From assembly GCA_022661535.1 (NCBI GenBank), contig JAKULF010000005.1, positions 124,001 to 188,000 on the forward strand: DNA of 64,000 nucleotides, written 5' to 3'. The notes beneath the pieces were generated by a model. The model made no database searches. It saw only the letters and a program-made list of their open reading frames with translations, and was not told the origin of the DNA. The position numbers and the translations under genes are program-made. The DNA comes from Eutypa lata (lineage: Eukaryota > Ascomycota > Sordariomycetes > Xylariales > Diatrypaceae). Of this stretch, positions 35,078 to 45,956 are shown piece after piece. Positions within the stretch are counted from its first letter, which is position 1; every line of letters starts with the position of its first letter.

Positions 35078-37453
35078 ATTAATTCACCCTCTACTCTTAG
35101 ATTCCCTGTCACCACTGATAATTATTATGCGTATAGTCGAGGAGTTGACTAAGACGGTAAGGTACTCTCGATCGATCGTTGGAACCCCTGTTACCCAAAG
35201 CTTTCAGCCGACGGAACCCGCCGTCGATGGTGTCGACTGAGTGTCGCTTGTTACGAGGCGAATAGGTACCCGACGTTATCGAGTTCGGTGGCGCTCATCT
35301 ATATGAATTCTCGATGCGTTATCAGCAGCGTACATGGTACCGCGCAATTCGATTTGTTCCACGACAGTTGAGTGAAGTGTAGTCTTGCTCTCTTTTCTCG
35401 GGCGAGGCAACGCGGGGGAGCTGAACCACGGGGAATATTGGGTCGTACAGCAGGTACTCGACTGGTACTCGACTGATGGGATGAGCTCGTTCGTTGGGGT
35501 AGCTCAGGGGATCGGGATCTGTCCGATCTGCTCCGCAATCAGGTGGTTAATGTAAGGCCGTGAATACCTATACAGGTACTTTGTGACCTTTCACCCGAAC
35601 ATGATAGCCACTCTCGTCTTTCTGAGTTGCGATGAATTGCCAATGTACAAAGAGGTGAGTATCAAGATTGTAAGAAAGAGAGAGAGGAAAAGAGTATAGA
35701 GAAAGATTTCGCGTCAATTTTGATCTGGTGAGAGGTTGGTCGGCAAATAAGAAGCTCTCCACCCAGAGAGGTCTTGTGATTTATTTTGTGTATGGAGACT
35801 TGTGTAGCTTTTGGGGTCTGGCCGTTATATTGAAATTATCCACTTCAAAGGAGCATTCAGTCCTATAATGGACGACAGGTAAAGCTGTGATTGGACTGAG
35901 AACAAGGGAAATTGAGTCGACGCCCCGTTTATAAAAAAAGTATCGAGGCACCAAGGGTCCAAGTCTCCAAGAGATCGTGAAAGAAAGACTAGAGGGGGCT
36001 ATGGTGGGGTTCAACTAACGCCCGAAGGGTCTTGATCCGGCTCCGTCTCTCTTTACCCTCTTAGTTTACCCTGCACTAGGCACTGCAGTTCAAGGTGTCG
36101 ATAAGCGGATTCTCCTGTAAGTTTCCTGGTTGCGAGGCTCGTGATCAACAGGAGATGATTGTTCTTTGGGGAATCCTTTATTTGAACCTGGTAGGTGAGC
36201 AAACTAGGGTATTACCCCGGATTAACGAGCCGTTTGCCTTGTTCATTAAACTACCGGACTATAGGATTTGACAAGCACCTATCTAATCCCACATCATCTC
36301 TCATCCATTTTATGAGTAAAGGAATTGGGAATTGGGGAAAGATAAGTGGAGTTGAGATTTGAAATTGATCGAAGAAAGGGCATCCTAGTTCTGATTCTAG
36401 CTGGGGCATGAAGAGATGGGACAGCAGGACAGGAACAACAACCCCTAGATCAGAATAGGGGACAGAGGCAGAGAGGGATGGGATCCCGAATACCTATGCC
36501 TCTGCCTGCCTACCTACATTGCTTTACATGTAATACCTCGTTTGTTTCGGCGAATGCGAGTATACGGACTTGGGACTTGGGACTTGCTGGCGAGGTCAAC
36601 TCATGTGGCGACTGCAGACTGCAGTCCAGACCTTACCTGCAGGTGCATACATACTTCGTAGTGCATGCATTTCTGTTAGCGGCTATATCTAGTCGCATCA
36701 ATGGGGTAATGATTGGAGATCTGGGCTGCCTGCACGCCCTGAACGCCTAACTTAGGTCGTTTTGGCCGTCAACTTAGATCCCACCCTCTTGATCATCGCC
36801 TTGCTTTAATAGCGTATTGCTATAGTAAAATAGTCAAAATACCACCCAAGAGGTCAAGTCAGTCATAACTTTAGTATACAAGATAAACTCGCAGTAGTCT
36901 AGAAGTATGATAGGGCATTCGAAGAGCATTCCAAAAATGCAATGCCGTGCAGCGCCAAGCGTTGTATGCAGATTGTGGATATCGTACTTAATTGACTCCC
37001 TACTAAGGATAGGGAAATAACATCCCTAAATATTCTCAAGTAAATTAAACACGAGCTAGGTAGCTAGCTGTATTATATGAGGGGGATGATAATGTTCCAA
37101 TAGATCGATCGCACTCACGTGTAACCCAACTGAACATCTATGTGAACGTGGTTTAGGTAGATAGGCAGGTAATTGATGTTTCTCCAATTCAGTGCAAGCT
37201 CTATGACTCCCATCGGTGTTGGGTGAAATGAGGGGCAAGTTGAAAATGAGGGGAAACAAGCTCAAGTGTGAGCATGTATGTAGTTATGTACTCACTTTTA
37301 ACTAGCCGCTCGGACACTCCGTCTTGAATCGGCATGGCGAGCTTGGGCAGGACGATTGGACGACGGCACCCGACATCTCTTCAATATATAGATGGCTTTT
37401 GAGAGCTATCAATTGAACGTTGCACCAACATCCTATATCGATCACTTAATTTA

Positions 37454-37495
<42 letters not shown>

Positions 37496-38744
37496 TGACA
37501 CGCTAATGATATACTTTAGCGCTCCAAGCCATTGCAGTAAGGCGAAGGGGGATTGGCATGATCGATAGGTAAGGAAGGGGGGTGAGGATGAAGATCGGAC
37601 CCCTAAAATCTTAAGATCTAACGTTAAACATTATTAAATGCATAAGTAGGTCCCCTATATGCAGGGTCGGGAACGCATGCCAAGCCCCCGAATTGCCGCT
37701 CAGCCCGCTCATGATCGAAGCCAGGAAGGCGGAGCGGCCTTTTCACCGAAACGATTCCCCTTCGCCGTTCTCCGTCCGTTCCATCTGTCTCGGCGAAACC
37801 GTCGGGATGATCTACATTCATTAGCTCCATCACGTACATATAATCAAACCTTAGTCACCTCAACCATCTCTTATCAGCCCTATCTTTATAAATATGTTGA
37901 CTTCCGTGGCGAGGTGGTAAGCATCTCCGTATCGTCTCCCATGATGATATATAGACAAATTGGCCACTATCGGAATGAGGTCCTTCCTGCACTCGGCATC
38001 AATGAGACTAACCTGGAAACCATATCGCATAGGCATTTCACAACGTACTATACCTAGAGGGTTGTAAAGCACCATATCTCAGTTTCACTCTCCAGTATCA
38101 AGCTACGTATCTAAATTAACCAAGGAGTTTATATCCACTCACTATAAAATACGGTGGCTAGTCTACCATCAGAGGATTAAATTGAAAAGAGATACCCATA
38201 AGACGCTGGAGCACTTCAGAGAGATGTTTAATCTCAAGAACCATTCCTCTGCGTAAAGCTACTAGGTAGGAAGTTGAACTCTTTGATGTAGAAAGCGATT
38301 GATTCTGATCGGAGTTGTTGATAAACATAGTTGATTATAAGGTCGCCGTCATGATGGAGGTCACCAAAATCATCTCATTCCAATGGGGAACTGTTTGGCC
38401 AGCTCCGATCAAGATCTCTTGGTAATGAAACCCATTCTGCACTTTGCAACGTAAACGTAATTGTAGCTCTAACACGACAATAGGGAAAGGGAAAGAGGGC
38501 TAAATGAATATCAGCTAAACTAGACATTTGTCAGATCAATGGGTTATGCTGGACGTTTACAAAAGACCTAACTTTGCGGTGGAGGCAATTCATCTGTATT
38601 CCTGCTTAAGGTCTCACTAAAACTAAGCACGAGGTATCCCATATGAGTCTAAATAGCAGACTATGTTTCTAGTAAACAACATAATTTATCATGCAAAGCA
38701 GCGGCTCAATGCAGCGGCTCTTGTGCCTGTCCCTTGTTCACCCC
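35078..38744. other. 3.7 kb gene-free region
   Basis: Upstream DNA of the cyclin gene running to the decayed gene at 38.7 kb. Contains a purine-rich stretch near 35667-35705, several TACCTA-type micro-repeats (for example near 36508) and a CA dinucleotide repeat. Short open frames show no protein-like composition, so I call no gene. Confidence 0.45.
37459..37492. repeat. (CA)17 microsatellite
   Basis: Perfect CA dinucleotide repeat of 34 bp in intergenic DNA, likely variable between strains. Confidence 0.9.
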
Positions 38745-39552
38745 TTATCCACCCGCATTACCAATGTTGTCGTTCTTGCCTCCACTGCCAATAATATCAT
38801 TGTAGTCGTCACTGCCGTTGTCTTCCCCTTTCCCCTTGTTCTTGTCCTTGTTCTTTTTATCATCGACGACAAACCCAACAGGCGGGGGTTTTGGAGGCTC
38901 TACTATCCCATACTCTATCCATGCTAGATTTTTAGCGGTGGCCGCAAGGTCTTTAGCGAAGATCGCCTTGGATTCATCAACCTAACTGTCCTCGTGGACG
39001 ACATTCGTCTTGCCGGGATTCGGACAACCTTTCAAAGAGTCTTCTTAATAGATAATCCCTCCATTCATAATAGGAAGCTCCAGAGACCAACGTGGATAAA
39101 ACGCCGACATTATCATCATCTGTCGATCTGCCAGGCTCATTCTTAAGGCGTGATCTTAAGACAGGATGAGGGAACTCGAAACCAAAAGAATAGAGGATAT
39201 CGACATACTCGTCCTCCGTTGAATACTCGTGGTGTAAATGTTACCCAGAGCTAGATCGCTCCAGCGACGAGCATCAACCTCTAAAAGCAGATAGATGCGG
39301 GAACCCAGGCTCTAGGTCTACTTGCGCGAAAGCTACCTGCATAGCATCTGATATGCTGCCAGAAAGAGCCTTGTATAGTAAGTTCAGAACAGAGAGTATT
39401 AAAGTATCCTGGGCCGTATCGGCTCTATGGAGTGAGAATGAATCTTGGGTGGCCAGCTGGATAGTTGAGGGCAATATCGACAGTAGCATGGGCAAAAGTA
39501 CACCCCGTACAATGCGACGTAAAGCTGCTCGTTGGTCAAGTTAACTGCCCAT
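38745..39552 (-). pseudogene. Decayed protein-coding gene, unknown family
   Basis: Protein-like sequence runs through this 808-bp minus-strand stretch but is broken. ATG at 39552 is followed by a TAA as fourth codon (39543-39541), then an open frame with RAALRRIVRGVLLPMLLSIL. Near 39300 the sensible reading moves to another frame (IYLLLEVDARRWSDLALGNI). Near 39240 it returns to the first frame (EYSTEDEYVDILYSFGFEF). Near 39030 it shifts again to PNPGKTNVVHEDS, a TAG at 38984-38982, then VDESKAIFAKDLAATAKNLA and a Lys/Asp/Gly-rich tail ending at 38745. TAA and TAG would each be a Gln codon after one C-to-T change. A pyrimidine-rich leader-like stretch precedes the ATG. An intron could explain one shift, but not all breaks. 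I cannot name the family. Confidence 0.55.
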
Positions 39553-40484
39553 TACAATGATTGAACTTATCAAACCCTGTTGGGTACAAGGCTATTAAAA
39601 TAGCAGTTTGGGTGGTTTGGTATTCGCAAGTTGGGGGGGATTGGAATGTAGACGAAGAAGGATGGTGAACGGAAGATGAAACTAAGCTGAAATTGAAATT
39701 GTTGCTTCATCGAGTGGTAACTAATTGTTGTCACTTATCTAGTACATTACTACCCAGAGTAGGAAGTAATCAAAACCAAATTGTATCACACGAGTCGAAT
39801 AACGAATAGTTATGAGTTATGGACACACAGGAGAGCACCATCACTCAGCGTTGGTTTACATATAGATCTCTATGGATTTGATTTAATATAATCGTGACAA
39901 TATCATACAATGGAAATATTTTAGTTTAATAGCTGTCACTTAACCTTATATGACTTATGACTGCAACTACATCTTAGGTATTCTTTTCTTTTTCCTTTTA
40001 GCGTATTGTGTTTGTACATATCTATCGTCTACCTGTGGGAAACATCCCTCAGTAAGTACTATCACCCCTACATCATCCTTTGAAGCTCAAGTAATAGGAG
40101 TTAGTTTCAAAGAAGTCGGGATCATGGTTAAATCCCAAACCTTATACTATGCATGACAAGTAAAAACTTGTGCCATGGCTATATGGTAAGCTGTATGGAA
40201 ACTTAGTTGGAAGGATATATGCTAATACATAATTACTTGCGATATAATCTATTACCAGACTCATGCTGTATAACTCTGCATCTGCGTTGAATTTAATTAT
40301 TTCTGCCAATGTACCGAGTGCATAGACGCTGCTATACTCTATACGTTAATGATCTTGTTGGAGTCGCTCCTGTCACATGAGCTCTCCAACATGTCTCGGA
40401 ATTTTGGTATAAACTTTATTGACCAGGCCCCAACCGTCATCCAAATCCAAATTGAATCATATTTGGACACGTCTATTAACAGAA
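39553..40484. other. Intergenic region
   Basis: Between the decayed gene and the dehydrogenase. AT-rich around 39880-39960 and 40190-40360. An ATG at 40391 opens a 37-codon frame that overlaps the dehydrogenase start codon in another frame and could act as an upstream open reading frame. No other gene is supported. Confidence 0.4.
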
Positions 40485-41846
40485 ATGTTCACAATTCACG
40501 TTAAAGGTGCTTTGAGTCCTAAGACCCGAATTCTATTAAAGGGGCGAGCCTGTTTACTCTCTTCAATTACTAGGACAAGCAACCCCTCACCACAACCTCT
40601 TCCCCTCACGCGGGCACACTATAATCACCACATACTCGGAAAACAGCCTCCAGCGCGGCTTCTACTACGTCAGAATAGGCCAACCTCTCATTGTCACATA
40701 GGCACACGGCTATTCTCGTCTGAAAGAAGGACACGTAAGCAAAACCAGTAACCCCCTGATCAAAGATTCCTTGATCGAACCAACATATACTGATCCCAAC
40801 CTTTACTTCCTGGACACTCACTATCTCACAGTAGCCGACGACATCCCTCCCAGACCATCCCGCTCCCTCGCAGGGAAAGTCGCCATCGTCACAGGTGCAG
40901 GATGCGAAGGTAACGGTCTCGGCAACGGCCGCGCCATCTCGCTTCTACTAGCCGAAGACGGTGCTTCCGTCGTGTGCGCAGATCTAAATCCCATGTGGGC
41001 CGAGAAGACCAGTGCTATGATCCAGGCTGAAAGTAGTAGCAGTAGTAGTAGCGGTAGAAGTATCAGCTGCCAGGGCGACGTGACAATCCAAGATGACTGT
41101 CAGAAGATAATCGACGCGACGCTATCGCGCTTCGGCCGCCTCGACATCCTCGTCAACAACGTGGGCATCATGGGCGCTCGTGGCACGGCCACCGGGTTCG
41201 ATTTGGAGCAGTGGCGGCGGGGACTTGATGTCAATGTCACGAGCATGGCGAATATGGTTAAGTACGCCGTGCCGGCCATGTGTCGGAGCAGCGAAGATGG
41301 GTTCGGTACTGGGAGTGGCGGCGGCAGTATTGTTAATATGGGTTCCGTTGCTGGCCTCGTCGGGGGCACGCCTCATCTCCTGTACCCGACGAGCAAGGGA
41401 GCCGTGCTGAATATGACACGCGCTATGGCAGCGCATCATGCGTCGGAGGGGATTCGTGTCAATTGCGTGTGTCCGGGTGAGTAAATATTTTTCCTTTTCC
41501 CTCTGCTTTTATGCTTGTTATCATCATCATCGCCATTTTCCTACCTACATTATGCATGTATGTTTAAAGCAGATCCTGTGCTTTGCTCCTGACCTACTTA
41601 CTTACCTACGTATCCGTATACATCACTCTAGGAATGCTCTACACGCCCATGATGTACGCGAAGGGGATGAGCGAGGAGACGCGCCAGAAACGCAGGAACC
41701 GAAGTCTCCTGCGGACCGAAGGGAATGCGTGGGATTGCGCTGCCGCGGTCAGGTTCCTGGCCAGTGATCAGGCTCGTTGGATCACCGGGAGCGTGCTTAC
41801 TGTCGATGCTGGGGCCACGGCTGTTTCGGCTATCGAACTTGTGTAA
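40485..41846 (+). CDS. Short-chain dehydrogenase with presequence-like leader
   Basis: NAD(P)-dependent oxidoreductase of the classical SDR family. Exons 40485-40734, 40832-41476 and 41632-41846 join in frame for 369 residues. The Rossmann motif is TGAGCEGNGLG, slightly longer than the usual TGxxxGxG. The structural motif reads NNVG instead of NNAG, catalytic Ser is in NMGSVAG, and YPTSK supplies Tyr and Lys. The C-terminus ends WITGSVLTVDAGATAV, typical of SDRs. The first exon is an Arg/Ser/Leu-rich segment with one acidic residue near its end (ILLKGRACLLSS, ARLLLRQNRP, TRLFSSERRT), like a mitochondrial targeting sequence. The SDR frame alone has no ATG before the Rossmann fold, which supports this first exon and its GTAAGC donor. 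Substrate unknown. Confidence 0.8.
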
Positions 41847-42266
41847 AAGGGGGAGTGATTTTCACCAAGAGAGGGTAGGGAGGCCGCAGAAGGGGCCCCA
41901 TAATGGATTAGACAGGAACCCCGGGAGGCATGAATGTCTTAGCCCTAGTTAGGCATATTACACCTTTAGGTTTCCTTGGACACATAAAGAACCCGCATTG
42001 TAATATGTATTTAAACAAGGTATTGATGATGTGCCAAGAAATCATCACCACACTTTACACGTCGACAGCACAAGACTCTTATGTAATAGATTGGATTTTA
42101 TTATTTACAGATTAATCTACTAGTGATCGTTTATACGTTTCAGTCGAGAACAACCGAGACAGAATCGCAGAAGACCTCCACCCCTCCTTTTAGTTTCTTT
42201 CGGGTTCTTCCAGCACAGATCACCTTATCCAGGGAATCAGCCTACCACTTACCCAACCCCTTGAAC
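41847..42266. other. Short convergent intergenic region
   Basis: 420 bp between the convergent dehydrogenase and carboxypeptidase genes, containing both 3' ends. Nothing else is seen. Confidence 0.4.
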
Positions 42267-44097
42267 CTACCTACCAAACCTGCCAACCCGGCGCCGAGGC
42301 GGTGGCGCCCGAAAGCTCCTCTTCGCGAGTGTCTGCTGCCACGGCAGCCCGGGCTCGTTAGTCTCGACATTGTAGGTAACATTCGCGGGCAGGACCTCCC
42401 ACTGGACGGTACCATTGCCCTCGCGGTAGGTGCTCTTCGCCGGACCAGACGTCCGATACCCCGACGTGACGGCGCTCTCGCCCGTCTGGATATCGCTGCC
42501 TCGGATCGCGCGCGCGAAGTACTCGAGCGACGCGAGCGGCTGGTAGAACGGCACCTCGTGGCCGCTCTCGTAGATGCGCGTGAAGCTGAACTTGCCCGCC
42601 TGCTTGACCTGGCCGTGGGCGACGCCGTCGCTGGTCTGCAGGTCGGCGTAGCCGGCCTCGGAGAAGCCGTCGGCTGCCACCGCGTCCGCCACCACCTCGT
42701 TGCCGAGCCAGTTGCAGTTGTAGTCGGCGTCGCCGGCGTACAGGGCGACGGTGACGTTCTGGGAGAGCAGGTACCGCAGGGCTTCGATGGTGCCCATCTC
42801 GCGGCCGTCGTCGCCCGTGTTGTCGAAGGCCTCGCTCACGGCGCCGTTGCTGCTGAAGTTGGTGAAGGCGCCGATGGCGGCCTGCACCGCGGCCGTGTTG
42901 AGGTACGACGTGTAGAATGAGTAGGGGAACGGGTCCGGCGTCAGCTCTCGCACGTCGTACTCGTCGCGCCCCAGGACGGAGTCGTAGATGAACTCCACCT
43001 GTCCTGCGCAGAAGTTGTCCGCGTGCCGGCAGGCTGCGTTGTCGCCTGAAGCTTTGCAGTAGTTCAGCTGGTCTAGGCAGTTTCCTGGCCCGTAGAGGTT
43101 GTTGTAGAACATGGACGCTATTGACTCGTTGAAGGGCGAGTAGTCGTATGTGTTACCCGGGGAGACCGAGAAGTTGTAGTACGCTTGATACTGAACGATG
43201 GGGTCGTACCTAGATCATATGAATATTTAATCCTCAACTGTATGCTGGGCGTCATTATGCTGTTCAGTACTAGTAGACTTACCATCCATTGCCAATCAAT
43301 ACCGTCTCCAACTTGATCTTCTTCGCTCCCGTAATGTTACGGGCATTCTGCTCCTCGATATACGCGTTAAAGATAGGACCGTAGTGGCCACCATAGCTCT
43401 CTGTCGCGAAATGGAAGCCATTGCGTGAGTACTGCGGAAACGTGCCCATGAACCCCTGCAAGGTCTTCCAGAAGTTCGGCGCCGCATTGGTCGTGGAATT
43501 CGCCGTCAGCGTCACGTTGGGATACGCGTACGTACCGCAAGAATCGGCCGGGGCGTAGTCGGGACAGGTAGCGTCGGGCAGGACGATGATATCCCCAGAG
43601 TCGGCCTGGTACGCGGGGACGGGCTTCGAGTAGGAGAAGCCGACCTGGCTGGGCTGGTCGATGAAGAGCATATTACTGACATTGGTCCACGAGTAGGGGT
43701 TGCTATAGACGTTGCCGAAGTAATCGACTCCACAAGGGCCCAACTCCTCAAACAGACCAATCATGGAGCTCGACCCAGGCCCGCCGTTGATCCAAACCGT
43801 CAGGGGAGCATCGCTCGGATCCGGGGCGTCGCCGCCGCCGCGCGCCTCGAAGAACCACCAGAAGATATGCTCGTCCTCGCTGACGTCCGCGTAGCCAGCG
43901 TAGCTCTTGACGTCCGGGTCTAGCTCGCAGATTCCCGTCGGTACCTCCTTGTATCGGACGGGCACGCCGGCATAGCCAATTGCCTCCTTGAGCGCTGTCG
44001 GAGCCTCAACGAACTGCGCCAGCGCGCCGCGCACCAACAACGCGGCGGCCGTGCCGCCGAGAAGTAAAGGAGACGGACTACTAAACTTTGACAACAT
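42267..44097 (-). CDS. Secreted serine carboxypeptidase (S10)
   Basis: Serine protease of family S10 that trims C-terminal residues in the vacuole or outside the cell. Exons 44097-43283 and 43209-42267 join at IGNGW|YDP and give 585 residues. The ATG at 44097 opens a signal peptide (MLSKFSSPSPLLLGG then AAALLVRGALA); the frame upstream lacks an ATG. Substrate-binding block WINGGPGSSSM, catalytic Ser near residue 229 in ATESYGGHYGP, Asp in LYAGDADYNCNW and His in ESGHEVPFYQP are all present. ESYGG replaces the more common GESYAG. Paired cysteines and many NxS/T sites fit a secreted protein. The basic Pro/Arg-rich C-terminal tail (SFRAPPPRRRVGRFGR) is unusual and may be processed. The enzyme resembles fungal extracellular S10 peptidases rather than vacuolar CPY. 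Confidence 0.92.
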
Positions 44098-45956
44098 TGT
44101 CACTAGGCAATTAGGGTTGGAGTTAAAAGTTAGGGTCGCCAATTAGCCTCTGGTTGACAGCGAGACGGTGTGAAACTTTAAGAAGAAACCGTCGCGTCGT
44201 CCGAACGATGGGACGAACTGCTTCTTAAACACCGGACGGTGACAGACTAAGGGTGATGATGGGCAAAAAAAGACAGTCAGGGCGGGCCGTGCCTGGTTCG
44301 CACGACACGACCGACCTGCGTGATAAGCTCAACATTCTCCGCATATCTAGGAGATGATGACCTATCATGGCATGGCCCTCCGAGTAGCTGGGGTAGCTAA
44401 TGACACCTTATCTCGGTATGGATTTGTCTTAGACAAAGCTACCCTACCCCGGCTTCCCGGGGCATTGCGATAAGCTTTTGTTGTTTTGTTTAGGCAATTG
44501 CTTAACGTTGTTTGGCCCACGAGTCTATGCCGGAAAAGGAACCTGGGAACCTGAAAAAGTTGAGCCGATCCCCTTCGTGGGGTCCCTGTCCGATGCCACT
44601 GCATACACGAGCAGCGACATATCCCCGCATGCTGACGCTGTTTGTCAGTGTTTTCAAACAATTGGGAGACGCTAGAGGCTCTAGATTATTAAGTCTCAGT
44701 TCTTCAATAGAGCTATAGTGATTAGGTACACCGATACAATTGTTATGAGGAACACCAATTGACATAACTCAATAAACTAAAAGATTAAAGCAGTTATAGC
44801 TGTATAACTTACATTGCTGATTAAAATATGAACCCGGCCTGCGATATACTAATGCTATCTAGACTAAGTAGACAGCAAGCATCCCGGTTGTGCTGCCAGC
44901 TTGACGCAAATGCTAATGAATTATATAAAGGCTAACGCTATAGATCGCTAATCTTTCTGGTTTATGTGATGTCTTAACTATTAGGGCCAGAGCTTCGTAA
45001 TATAACGTCCTGTCCTAAGAGACTTGTTTTCATTTATGTTCGAGCTATTTTTACGTTAGATGGGCAAGGAATCTCTAATGTCTTGGTTCAAAGCTCTTCC
45101 CTTGCCCTTGTCATCGGTCTGAGGATTTCTTTGATTTTTAAATTCAAGAGTCATAAAATTCTCCCTGGCTTTAAGATTGTTAGAGTTTCTTCTAGCGGCG
45201 ATATAGCTGCAACCGGCATATTAAAGTCACTGTGTCACTCTTCGTGCCTGTATCAAGTGAAACCCCTAGTCCGAAATTGCAAGTTTAGGATAACTATGTC
45301 TGTAGTGATTTGGAGTCACTGGCCTGATGTTACTGTTGTAGTATTATTCGCTTAGCTGGCAATGGAAACGGGTTCTATAATGGTGGCTCTAATATATCCA
45401 GTCTGGGGTGATTTTTCAGGGGAACACCTCAACCTGTATAAAAGCCAAACCTTACACACCATTACACCTAGGCTTAAGCCACGGCTTTAATGGGTTTCTG
45501 GTTTTATTTCCCCCCTTCATCAACACATTCGTTATAAAGAAAGCCCCGGGTCCCTTTAAAGCTTTATCTATATATGGATGATAGTTTCATATATAAGTTC
45601 CTGAGGTGAGATATAAGGATAGACTGAATTTTTGATTAACCCGCCAATGAAAATGGTGACAAAATAACCTCAAGACATTCTCATATTGCACATGATTGAG
45701 CGATATGTGATATAATCTAAGAAATAGATGCCTTAATCTATTTAAAGAAGACAGTTGCACATACATAACCGATAGCAATAACATATATTCCACCTCCGTT
45801 GACACGGTCCCTAAGCTATAACATACTAAACAAACTTCAATATCAAAGAGAGCCGACACCGTAAAAATCGTAACCGAGCTAGTCGAACAACACAATCAGA
45901 ATTCAGGCTAACATCAACCTTACAGCTAGAAAGATACTTAGAGCTCTACCGAGACC
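44098..45956. other. AT-rich intergenic region
   Basis: About 1.9 kb between the carboxypeptidase start and the kinase stop. AT-rich from 44700 onwards. A 90-codon open frame at 45083-45355 (plus) has hydrophobic, Ser/Val-rich composition but no recognisable domain, and I do not call it a gene. It may be decayed repeat DNA. Confidence 0.4.

Noticed and set aside
45083..45355. 90-residue open frame in AT-rich DNA
   Set aside because: No recognisable domain, no clear promoter or neighbouring exons; composition fits chance or decayed repeat DNA.
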